From assembly GCF_000699445.3 (NCBI RefSeq), contig NC_067198.1, positions 3,477,301 to 3,541,300 on the forward strand: a DNA stretch of 64,000 bases, given 5' to 3'. The DNA is from Schistosoma haematobium. Taxonomy: Eukaryota; Platyhelminthes; Trematoda; Strigeidida; Schistosomatidae. The position numbers and the translations under genes were made by a program. Within the stretch, counting starts at the first letter, position 1, and every line of letters begins with the position of its first letter. Positions 11,001 through 24,300 of the stretch are shown here, piece after piece. The notes beneath the pieces are model-generated. The model did no database searches. It had not been told where the DNA came from and saw only the letters and a list, made by a program, of their open reading frames with translations.

Positions 11001-14000
11001 ACGTAAAACCTTCCACCTCTTCCAGAGTTTCTCCATCAGGTGCAATTGCGTTAGTGTTCTTGGTGTTGTATTTGAAAAACTTGCTTTTGCTTTTTTTGTA
11101 TGTTGAGGTCCACTGATGCAGATGCCGCATGCTACACTGTTTGTCTTGACCTAAATTTGTTGATGTGTATGGGATGGAAGAGCCAGGTCATTCACGAAGT
11201 CAAAATCTTCTAGTTGCATCCAACCTGTCCATTATAATCCGTGCTTCCCATGAGATGCGGAGGTTTTCATAATCCACTCAACCACCAGAAAGAAGAGGAA
11301 GGGGGAGAGAAGACAGCGTTATTTGACTTCGGTCCTTACTTGGAATGCATCTGCCAGCTGTCTTCCATGCACGACTTTGCGGTGTAGTCCGTCATAAGAG
11401 TTCCAGATAATGTTGACAATCTTTACAAGTTAAATGATTATAAAACTGGAATTTTGTTGTAATATAGCAATTTTTTGAGCTGAGCTGAATTATTGTAAAG
11501 TAACACGAGGTGACGAACATAGCGCTTATTATTATTATTATTATTATTATTATTTAACAGGACATGTGAAATGTGAGATTGGATCTAAAATCAATATTTC
11601 ATACTTATCATGAAACAATGCTTCCTGTGCCCCTAAATGCCCTGGTATAGCCGAGGGTCGGAAGAAACCGATTTCCCTCTCGAAATGTTCTCACATGACC
11701 ATGCTTACACAGCCTCTATCAGAGAATTTCCATTCACCACCTTCTCTTGGGGGTGTTGTTTACGAAATTGAGAGGTCAAAAAGTCTATGTTCGGTGCTTT
11801 AACTTTGTTGGTGGATATGGAGAATTCACCTGGGGAAGTTGGAAATCTATGGTTCCGAACGAATGGTATATATGGGCTACAGGATACTGAGGGAACAAAT
11901 GAAGTATGAACCTACTTGTTGGTCACCGACTAGAAGACGTTGCTCCACTGCGTTGTGGATCAGGCCTTTAAGTCAAAGGTTCCGAGTGTGGCCCCCTAAG
12001 AAAACCACCTACTTCATTCTGGGCACACCGGCAGTATCACAGACCTCGCACAAACCAATGATAACTGTTATTGACCCCATTGTTGTTGTGTGGCGCATAT
12101 GTCCTTGGTGATCGCTTTTACCAATTTTTATGTGTTAAAATAAATAAAAAAATAATGCTTCCCGTACCTGAAAAGACTAACCAGTTGCGTGTGTTATTTT
12201 CACTGTTGTATTGCAATGTATGGAAATTATTTAATTCAGCTAACAATAACCGATGAAAAGGTTACTATATATTTAACTCTAAGTAAATCCATGCTTGACT
12301 CAGTGGTCTAGTGGTTAAACGCTCGCGCGCGAGATTGATATATCCTGGGTTCGAATCTCTCGAGACATGATCGTCGATGAGCGCTACTGAGGAGTTCCAC
12401 AATAGGACGAAATTTCAATCCATTGCTTTCAGGTTTTCCATGGTAGTCTAGCTTCAATTAATTCATGAAATCCATGCTTAATACAGAATTTTAATCTAGT
12501 CAACCTACTAACCAAACATTCACAATCAAATACTCTATGATATTGACTTATTTCAATCAGTAATAACAAAGTAAAACTTTAATGATCCATGGTAATAATG
12601 AGAAGGTTAAAAATCAATAGATTTGAATGTTTACTTCGATTCTTTATAATGTTGACATCAATAATCAGTTGATCTTTTATGTCAGCAGTTAATCCATCAT
12701 CAATACAAGATCATTTATGTAGATTTAGTATAATTTTGATGTCAATATTTGTTTAAACAATGCCATTCTATTAAAATAATGAATCTCAGATTAGTAAAGG
12801 CCATCTTTATAAAACATATTAGCTACTTACAAAGTTACTTTTTCGGAATCAGTTACATAGCTTACTGTTTAATTTAATGAATAATCATAAACATAATTGT
12901 AAAAAAAATCCACTCTGTGTTACGCTCTCCGCCCAAATGTTGAGTTTAAGACGCGCTGACCTCGACTCAGTAGGCTACCAAAATCCCATGTTCATCCAGC
13001 ACATTCAGGATGTTCAACGCCTGCGCTCCAGTGACCTACTGAGTTATCTACATCCAATGCCCTCCCCCCCGGCGCAGCCGCACGCCCTACTACACTTCAT
13101 CATCATCATCATTATCTGCTACAGCCAACATCACCTCACCAGGATAGTCTACTCGACGGCAACTCCCCTGAGCAGACCACCCCAAATAGCACCTCAGCAA
13201 CAGCACTTTGCCCCCTTCCTTAGTTGGTAGAGACACTTAAATGTATCCATCATTTCTCCTCTCATAATAATAAGTACTATAACAGATCTATTCAGTCATA
13301 AAGCTACTTATTTCTATAATATAAACGTTATTGTTTATTGTAAGCCCCAATACCAAAAAAAAATAAAGAAAATCAACAGATAGTTTGTGAATAAACAATC
13401 AATTCTGTCTTAGTAAACTTACCAAATTTAGAATAGACACAATTATTTCTATCACATCTTACAACATCTTTCTTTACAGAATCTAATGCATGGGAAAACT
13501 GCTTTAAAATATTTTCCTATATGATGAAAACAAAAAAAATTGTATCTAATTAAGTCTATTCAATGAATTAATGAAATCATTATATCGTTTATGATTATTA
13601 GAATAGTTCAACAATTGAAATCATGAATCAACTGAAGTTAGACTATAAAGGAAATACCCTGGTACGACCGAGAGTGAGGAGAGTCAGCTCTCCCTCTCCA
13701 AATGCTTTCACATGGCCACACGTATATAGCCTCTGTCAGGAAATTCCTACTCATTGCCATACCGCACCACGGGTGTCGTTTACGAAATCGAGAGGATGAA
13801 AAGCGAATGTCCGGCGCTTCAACCGGGTTAGTGGACACGGAGAGTCCACCTAGGGGAGTTGGAAAACCCTACTTTCAAACCAATGATGCACATAAGCTCC
13901 AGTATCCTGAAGGAAAAAAGTGGCGTGTGAACCAATCGTTGGTCACGGGCTACCATGGGACTGCAACCCCATACGTTGCTCCACTGCCTTGTGGATCAAA

Positions 14001-17000
14001 CCTTCAGGTCGAAGGCTCGGGGAGTGGCTCCCTAAGGAAACAACCTGCTTCGGTTTGGGCACCTGAGCAGTATCATAGCCCTCACACATATCGAATGAGA
14101 TTTGTGTGGCGCATATATATTTGGTGCCTCCTTGTTTCAATATCTATGTGTTAAAATAAAATAAATAATAAATAAATTATGAAAAACCTAGAAGTACTGG
14201 ACAGGTAATTCGTCTTAGTATAAGATTTCGTAGATTAATTGAAGTTAGATATTAACACCGTTGGATGTTGACCAGATCAGTGATCTAATGGTTAAGCGCA
14301 CATGTGTGAAACTGATAGGTCCTGTGTTTGAATCTCGCGAGTAGGGATCGTGGATACGCACTGCAGAGGAGTCCCACAATAGGACGAAACGGCCATCTAA
14401 TGCTTTCAGGTTCTCCACTGATGGTCTAGTTTTAATTGACGCATGATTTCAATCAGTGAAATTTCTAAAACCTCCACAAAAACTTCTGATACTTCAAATA
14501 TTCACATGGCAATAGCATTGTATACTTAAATAGTTTATATTATGAATGTATAACTTGAGAATGTTATTCAACATTCTTTTACTTGAAAACTAAATTGTCA
14601 GTTTATGTAACAACTGAAGTAAAAAGACAAATTGTTTTTCTAATCTCTGATTTCATCATCCATACCATAGATACATAGATAGACAGACAGACAGACTGAT
14701 AGATATATAGACATGTGGGAAAATAGATGGATGGGCAGACAGATAGACAGATAAATGGATAGACGGACAAACATACAGATCGATAGAGAGAGACAGAGAG
14801 ATAGATCCCAGGAATCAGTTATTAACCAGAGTTTTTGGATCAATGCTTTTTTTCATTTGAAGTAAATCCCTACAATTTCTCTTTCATCATACAGATAGAT
14901 TGATAGATAGACAGACATGTGGATAGGTGGATGGATGGACAGATAGATAGATCTCTACAACTTCTCATTCATCAATGTTAACCGTTTGAGTAAATTTTAA
15001 TGAGAAACATAAAATGATTCAAATTTATGTTACAATCTGCTTTTCTTTCTTTTCTACTTGTTCATTTATCGTATTTTTTTTTCTTTTATTCACCTAAATC
15101 AAAGAAGGAAATTTCGATTCATTTACACAAACTAAGTGAATGTCATTTGTAATTTTAATAGTTGAGATTATAAGTCAATTGAATCTAGACTACCATGAAA
15201 AAGTCTGGAAGAACTGGATGGTTGTTTCGTCCTAGTATGGGACTCCTCAGCAATGCTCATCTATGATTTCACCTCATAAGATTCGAACACAAGACCTAAC
15301 GTCTAAACCACTAAACTGGACGACATTCAATGATGTTAATGTCTAGCTTCAACTTTGTATTTAATTTATTTAATATGGGTTTTGTGGATATTATAGTAAT
15401 TTCAACGATTAAGATCATGGTGGATGTGTCTCTGAATTTCGTGGATTAGTTGAAGTTAGACATTAACACCGTTAGATGCCGGCCGACTCAATGGTCTAGT
15501 AGTTAATTGCTCGTGCGTGAAACCAGTAAGTCCTGTGTTCGAATCTCTCAGGGGGTGAGGTCGTGGACGCGCACTACTGAGGAGTCTCACAATAGAACGA
15601 AACGGCCGTCCAGTGCTTCCAGGTTTCCAACGGTGGTCTAACATCAGTCGGTTCATGATCTTAACCATTTAATTTATTTGTTAAATATATAGTGCATCAA
15701 AATATTTTGTCTTAGTAACGGAACTTTGATTCTACTTAATCTATTGAAGATACTAACTCTTATAAGAAAATTGTTTAGGTTATTGCAATTTATTTTTGTT
15801 TCAGCTGTCTATTTTAATCCCTTTATAGATTAAGGCATTTATGCTTGATTTATTCAACTAATTCTGTTTCAAACACTGCTCCCTGAAAAGTGTGACATCG
15901 TTTAAAGTGAACCGTACTGGATTCAAGTCTTAGAGTGAACATCATGTCTGGGATGTATGTATATTCAACTGACGAGTATCAAATAGAACAAAATACATGA
16001 GTCCTGAATTCTATAGCTAGCCATCAACCATCATTATTTTTGGTGCTTGTGACTTAAGTCCATATCGAGGTCATTCGTACAGGATCCATATATTGTCAAT
16101 AAGTGACTAATCGATCGCAGTTGTAAACTTTAATGAGAAGATTCGATGGTGGTTGTAGGTAGTCGACAGGAAACCATGGTCCCGGGTTTCGTGCTACTCG
16201 GCACTCCTCAGCAAAGTGTACCTGTAATCTTGAGGTAACTGGTGCTCCCTGACGGATTCGATTCGGTCACCGGTCGGACAACTCAGTCGTAACGTCTCTG
16301 ACTGTGAATCTGGGTGACATAGGATCGAATCCGCCAGGGAGCACCAGTGCCCTCAAGATTACAGGTACACTGTTCTGATAAGTGCCAACTAGTAAGAAAC
16401 CCAGTTCCAGGGTTTCCTGTTGACTACCTTCAACCACCATCTAATCTCAACACATAGTGCACACAGTTTCGACTGATATAGACCACCCAGTGATCAATCA
16501 ATTGTGATTAATGAGAAAATTCAAACTACTAATACAAAACGATTGATATAATTAAAGACAAATTTACTAATTCTTACTTTACATTCAATTAAAGAAGATG
16601 AATTGTGTGTCAGATTATCAGTAGTTTGACAATTGTTCATTTGGGATAATAATGTTGTATTTATGGTTTGATTTTGTTCCATATCACGAATAATCTTCTC
16701 TATTTTAGTCCATTCTTTTATTTTTTCATTATAATGTACTTTTAATTGTTCATTGATAGTTTGTATTTCTTCTTCATTCATTGTCCAATTATATACACCG
16801 AGTAGATAAGGCCAAACCTAAACACATAAATCAATATAGTATTATTATTTATTTATTTAAATATATAAATAATGGTACAAGGAGGCATCGAATAGATATG
16901 CGCCACATTAATCATTCGATTTGTGTGAAGGTCGGGATATTGTATGGGTGCCCAAACCGAAGCAGGTAGTTTCATTTTGGGGGGCCACACTTAGAGCCTC

Positions 17001-20000
17001 CGACCTAAAGGTCTAATCTAAAAGCACACGAGATGTAGTCCCATGGTAGCTGGCGACCAACAATAGGTTCATACGCCATTCGTTCCCTCAGAATCCTGAA
17101 GCCCATGTGCACCATTGCTTTGAAATGGAGGTTTTCCAACTTCCCTAGGTGGATCTTCCATAAACATCAACCCGTTTAAAGAGTCAGACATTCGCTCTTT
17201 GTCCTCTTAATTTCGTAAACAACAACACCGCCGCCACGAGAATGCAGTGAGTAGGACTTCCCTGGCATTTGTTGTATACGCGTGGCCATGTGAGAGCATA
17301 TAGTGTAGATATTTATATATAATAACAGATTCATTTGTGAAATAAAAAATCATGTGTTCACTAAAGACTAGCTTTGAGAAGTAATTCTCGCGGTTCTATT
17401 GAGAAGCCGTGATCATTGGATTTCAACCGTATCTGTTATAAGGCAGTAACTCATAGAAGACAATGGAACATAGTTGTGCTATACCATGGATTGATTAAAG
17501 TTACACAATAACACCGTTGGATGACGGCTAAAACTTAAGCGTTTGATTGCGAGACCAAAGGTTCTAGGTTTGAATCTCACATTCAGGATAATGGATGTGC
17601 ACTGCTGAGATGTCCCTTACTAGAATAAATCGGTCATGTAGTGCTTTCAGATTTTCAATAGTAGTCTAACGTTGATTGGTTCATTATCTCAATTGAAATT
17701 AAAAACATTTAGTATTTGAATCAGTAAGCATTGAGATATATCTATATGATTCCAGTCTTTAGGTCATTTATACACACAAAATGACAAATGGATTTTTAAA
17801 TCATAAATATAGACCCATTAAACTTGGCGACTAAAACGTTTGGGTGATTTTTTTCAATCCAGATTATCCCAGAATTGTTGATACCTGAATCAATATTCTA
17901 AAAAATCTAATACCATGCTTTTATGTTTAAGTAATAATACCATTTTATCAGAAGGGGTTTTGTGGAGATTTAAGAAATTCCACTGATTGAAATCATGAGT
18001 AAATTGCAGCTAGACCACCAATGGAAAACCCGGAAGCACTGGACGGCCGTTTCATCCTAGTATGAGACTTCTCACCAGTGTGCATCCACGGCCCCGCACC
18101 CCGCGAGATTCGAACACAGGACCTATCACTCTCGCACCAGGAGCTTAACCAACTAGACTACTGAGCCGGCCGGCCGGCCAGCATCCAACGGTGTTAATGT
18201 CTAACTCCAACCAATCCACAAAGTTGCGCCACTGTACACCATTGTCTTCAGTGAGTTGATATCTCACAACAGATCTGGTTCAACTCCACTGGTAACGGCT
18301 TCTCACTAGGACTCCAGGAATATCTTTTGAAGTCAGTCACTGGTGAGCAGATGATTATTATTATCAGAAGGTGTTTTGTGGAGATTTTAGAAATTTCACT
18401 GATTGAAATCATGAGTTACTTGAATCTTGTGGGGCATATGATCGTGTATGTGCACTGCTGAGGATTCTCATGCAAGGACGAATTGGCCGTCCAGTGCTTC
18501 CAGGTTATCCATGGTGGTTTAGCTTCAATTGACTCATGATTTCAATCAGTGAAATAATACCATTTGTTAATAATCCGAAAAATAAAAGATTTTCGTACCG
18601 TATCTTTCATGGTATCCATATAAAGCCTATACAATACAGATGTTGAATGTATAGAATGATCTATCATCTATTTAAAGGTTTATTACTCTTAATAATTCTT
18701 CGCGTTGAAAACGTATTTTTAAGAATACGCTTGTCTGTTGCTATAACAAAGTATAAAACAGAAAATAGTTTAGAGGTAGGCAACTAACTGGCTCTAGTTA
18801 CTCAATAGATCTAACAGAAAAAGTGTTTTTCTCAAAGAGATTGTATTAGCTTACTGATAGGTGTAGATTTGAGGCTGTGATCAACTATAAAAAAACCCAT
18901 GAAAATATATAGTTACATAATATCAAAAGAAATAATGACATGATATAAAGAGTCAATCAGAAGTAGCAAAAAGTCAATCGATGACATTCGGAAGTGACCT
19001 AAAGGTCAAATACACTTTATTGGAGTTAATTTTCTAAGGATAGAGTGGTATATATGCATGTATTTGTGCATTTCATTCAATAGTCCAATGCACTTCTGTT
19101 GAAGACGTAAGATCCTCAGAACTCACTTGGAAAAGGTCCGAATTTTGTAATTTTATTCTGAAAATTTAAATTTAATGCTTTGGCGCCAAGAGAAGTTTAG
19201 TTGATCTACAGCTTACATTTCCCACTCGGAAATCCTTGACTGTCATTCGTTGATGAATTTTTTAGTACGCTATTTTGTGGCTCTCCTAAGGGCGTTCCTG
19301 TCATTGTATAAATAAGCCTGATTTTTGTGCATAATGACGTTGTATTTTCTGGGTGCTTGTAGAATACATTCTCTACGCCTCATCAAGACTTCTTGATTTA
19401 GTTAGCAGAGCCGGGGACAACGGATTAGAATAGCTTATTGTGTCACTGTATAGTTGATCTTCGTTCTGTTTACAGAGTAAGTGAACTCGTAATAGCGTTC
19501 AAGCATATCTACTTCCTCTCTCACTTCTGTGTTCTTGCTCAAGTGGTCATTTGGAGGGTTAGCACGTAGCACATTGTCTATCATTATCAGATTTCGGACA
19601 CCGCACGTTACAACAGTTCTCATCATTATATTAAAGAGAATGAGTACGAAAATTTGAGGAGATTATTTGGAACTCATTCAATTTCAATAGGTTCTCATTA
19701 GCTGCTTACAACTTATATCTTAAAATTCAAACAACATATCAATTTCAAATACATATAGAAGTAAATATTTAGCACCATAATGCAGAAGAAATGAAAGATA
19801 TAATTATTAAGTTGAAGAAAATTAGTAACCAAATGCTATAATTAGAAATATTCAATCAGTCATTTCAACATAGTATCTGGGGGGCAAATATCTAAGAAAC
19901 TTACATTACTGACTGATTTGGAGACTGGGTGACATGGCTCAGAATCGATCACAATAGCGTCGGTGTATACACTCCTTGTCTTTCCTTAAACCATGAGATT

Positions 20001-21277
20001 GAAATCACTTTATATCTTTCTTCCTACAAACTAATTCTTTCTTCCTGTACCATGCCCCTATATGCATTCTTTCTTTATATATAACTACCACCGAATTAAC
20101 TACTATGAATTTGGTGTTCATCATGTTGTACTGATGAGGTATGTCGAATTGGACCCGGTGCATATACGTGCCTAGTCCTACTTTGTAGTTGACTGACTGA
20201 CTTTAGTTGGACAACTGACGTGAAGCTACAAACACTATTACAGGACTGCTCATCAACTCTGAACAATCTGTTCCAATATTTTATGGAAGTAATTATATAT
20301 TGATAGGTTTACCTCTATTCAGATCGGATAATTAGGAAGGTTTCAAATGTTCAAGATGATTATCCATATGAACATCATATCGTCTTTATGTATAACTTGA
20401 ATTACGAATAAGCTTCAATGAATTTTATTATTAAACATTAGAGTATTAGTTGATTGAATACAAATTTAATGTTAAAGACTATGGTGAACGCTAGTAGTTA
20501 AACCATTTAATATCTCTTCTGATATTAAAGTAGATATATCTACTATTTTAAAAGGTACACGATGTTTAGTCACTATGCCACTTTCTTGATTTGTTTATCA
20601 CAGATTACTTAGTATTCATCCAATCAATAAAGGTGGGACTCTTTGAATAATATCACATTATGCATTCATTCTATCTCTCATATGAACCATAACTCATTAT
20701 TATTATTATTATTATTAATATCAGAAAATGTTTATGGAAAACTACTTAGCTAAAATAAACTTAGTTTGTAGTTGCCCCCAAATGCCCTGATACGGCCGAG
20801 AGTGAGGAGAGTCAGCTCTCCCTCTCCAAATGCTCTCACATGGCCACGCGTATATAGACTCTGCCACGGAAGTCCTACTCACTGCCTTACCACACCACGG
20901 GTGTTGTTTACCAAATTCACAGGACGAAACGCGAACGTCCGGCGCTTTAGCAGGGTTGGTGGACACAGAGAGTCCACCCAGAGGAGTTGGAAGACCCTAA
21001 TTCCAAACCAATGATGCACATGTGCTCCAGTATCCTGAAGGAACAAATGGCATATGAACCAATCGTTGGTCACCAGCTACCATGGGACTGCATCTCTAGA
21101 CACTGCACCACTGCCTTGTGAATCAGACCTTTAGGTCGAAGGCTTGGGGTGTGGCCCCTAAGAAAACCACATGCTTCGGTTTGGGCACCCGAGCAGTATC
21201 ACAGCCCTCACTCATATCAAGTGAGATTTGTGTGGCGCATATGTATTTGGTGCCTCCTTGTATCAACATCTATATGT

Positions 21278-21323
<46 letters not shown>

Positions 21324-24300
21324 GAAAAACATTTACAACACTTACTTCATTGCGTAATTCTGATACACAACCTCCAAAATATATACATTCATAAATGGGT
21401 CGAGGATCAAAATTCTGTGAAGAATTAAGATATAAAAAACCTTGTCAATTCATTTAAACGAACAAAAATAATATGTACTACTGAGGCGTCTCATATCAAG
21501 ATGAAACAGTCATTCAATTGTTTCAGAATTTCAATAGTCAGCTAGCTTAGATCAACTACTTCCAAGAATCTCATCTACTGAAGAAATAATATTCTAAACC
21601 AATCATTAATCAAATATATATTCACAAGATCTATTTAACAATTGTATTAATAGCCAATATTTAGTAAACTTTTCCAGTTTTTATATCTTAATAAAGTTTA
21701 TCAAGGTGTGATTTGTACTACTGATGTCAATAGATATAAGTAGCATATATTATCAATCGAAAGTGAAATATCTGGAAGCAGAAGGTTAAGAAGATCGAAA
21801 GAGAGAGAACGAGAATAGAGAATGATTGGTGTAGATACGAAAGAACAATGAAGTTTGAGACAATTGATTAAGACTTTGCAAATGAAGTATTCACTGTATA
21901 GTTCTTATATTTTACTAAGATGTTCTGTAATTTCGTGTTCGAACACGTTCGATTATCCCCATTTGTGTTCTCGTTCACTACAAAGAAACAAGATTAAAAT
22001 GTTGGTCATTTACTTTCACAAGTCTGTTGACTAGATTAGGAATAAGACTATTTCAGAGATATAGAGATGTCTTCTGACTACCATATTACTTTCAACAATA
22101 AGTCTGGTTGAAATAGATTTCGATCAATATAGAATACGGTCACTTGTCTAACATAATTGTCAAAGACTATTTGAAATAAATATCTGGACAGTCATATTTA
22201 ATGACTCAACATGAAGTCATATTGAAAACGTTTGTAAACAAATAGGTTAGGTAATAAGATATACCATAAGATAGTAGTTATGATACAGTATGTAATATGT
22301 CTTACTTTCAAAAACATCTAATCTGTTTAGAACCATCTGGCTTATCAGTATTCTGCTTTAGATTGATGTCAGCATTCAAAAGTCGCTCAGTTGACTTTTG
22401 CTTTTCGAATTCTAGGAATACATTCCTTATTCTTCTTCTTCTTCACAATCTCACTAAACAAAGAGCTTAAATAGTTTATCAGACTATATTCATAGAATCT
22501 AAAGATCATTTAGAATTATCAGATGAATTTCCGATTTCTAAAAATTCATTTAAGCTTTAAGAGACAATTAAGTTCCAATGTGATATTTCAACACTTTCAA
22601 GATTTATTTATTTATTTAGTTGTTTATTTAAACATATAAACATTGATGTAAGAAGACACGAAATAGGTATGCGCCACATAAATAATTCGATTTGTATGAG
22701 GGCTGCGATAGTGCCAGTTTGCCCAATCTGAAGCAGGTGGTTTTTTTTAGAAGGCCATACCCAGAGCCTTCGACCTAAAGGTCTGATTCACAAGGCAGTG
22801 GTGCAATGTCTAGAGATGCAGTCCCATGGTAGCTGATGACCAACGATTGGTTCATATGTCATTTGTTCCTTCAAGATACAGGAACGCATGTGCACCATTG
22901 CTTTGGAATTAGGATTTTCCAACTTTTCCAGGTGGACTCTTCGTGTCCACAAACAGGTTAAAGCGCCGACCATTCGCTTTTTGTTCTTTGAATTTGGTAA
23001 ACAACACTGATGCCGCGAGAATGCAGTGAATAGGACTTCCCTGGAAGTGATTGTATGCACGTGGCCATGTGAGAGCATTTGGAGAGAGAGAGCTGTCTAT
23101 CCACATCCTCGGCTGTACCAGGGCATTTGGGGGCTGAATCCCCAAGATCTAAGTGTTTAAACTATTTAGGAGTTTGGTATTTAGTCATAATATGAAGAAC
23201 GAAAACACAAGTAGAGATAATCGAATGTGTTCGAACACGAAATTACAGAACATCTTAGTAAAATATAAGAACTATACAGTGAATACTTCATGTGCAAAAT
23301 GTTAATCAATTGTCTCAAACTTCATTGTTCTTTCGTATCTACACCAATCATTCTCTATTCTCGTTCTCTCTCTTTCGATCTTCTTAACCTTCTGCTTTCA
23401 GATATTTCACTTTCGATTGATGTTATATATTACTTATATCTATCGATATCAGTAGCACACATCACAATAGTCTCATTATTATTTGATTTTTTGTTTAAAC
23501 ATTACAATATAAGTAAAAACGATGACAATTTAAAAGTCATACTGATCTATTGGATGGACAGATTAAGGAAATTTTTGAATTTCTTTAACATCACTCTGTT
23601 TCACATTATCCTATATTGAATAGTCCAATCTCATATTCATTATTTGTTTTATATCTAACTAACTTCATTCTAGCTTAGTATGAATGAAAGTCATTATGAT
23701 ATTTTATTGCTTATATGACGGGACTATGAGTTTCTTTAATTTACTAGACATAGAAGATTTCAGATGTATTAAGTAGTACAGCATCATCGATGAACACGGT
23801 GAATCTGATGCAGATATGAAGGCACTAATCGACAAAGCAAGAACAGAATATCTACAACCGAAGAATATCTCCAACTCAAAACAACTATCTGTCAACCAAC
23901 ATCGAAGCCAGAATTCTCAATACAAATGTCAAGATAGTTCGACTGTATGGGGTGGAAACTTGGACAACTACGAAAGCCACCATCCACAACATTCAAATGT
24001 TTATCAACAGTTATCTGCACAGAATACTTCGGATCCGTTGGCAACACACTACACTATCAGCAACAACCTACTATGGGAGAGAACAAAACAGATTCCAGTA
24101 GAGGAAGTAATAAGAAAGAATTACCGGAAGTGGATAGGACACACATTGAGGAAAGCACCTGACTGCGTCACGAGGCAATCCCCCACATGGAATCCTGAAG
24201 GCGAAAGGAGGAGCGGAAGACCAAAGAACACATTACATCGGGAAATGGAGACAGACATAGGAAGAAGAAGAATGAACAAAAATTGGATAGATCTGTAAAG

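Noticed and set aside
12300..12365. tRNA-like sequence with clear A and B boxes (also at many other sites)
   Set aside because: It is the internal promoter region of SINE family B; no acceptor stem or anticodon arm folds properly and it recurs in dozens of decayed copies, so these are not tRNA genes.
14640..14843. 67-codon minus frame rich in Cys, Leu and Ser
   Set aside because: Translation of the GATA/GACA simple repeat.
19435..19626. 63-codon minus frame resembling a small protein
   Set aside because: Lies within LTR family I and is disrupted in the copy at 34660-34922.
20879..21073. 64-codon frame found identically at 27302-27496
   Set aside because: Reverse-strand reading of two very similar family D repeats; other copies do not keep it open.
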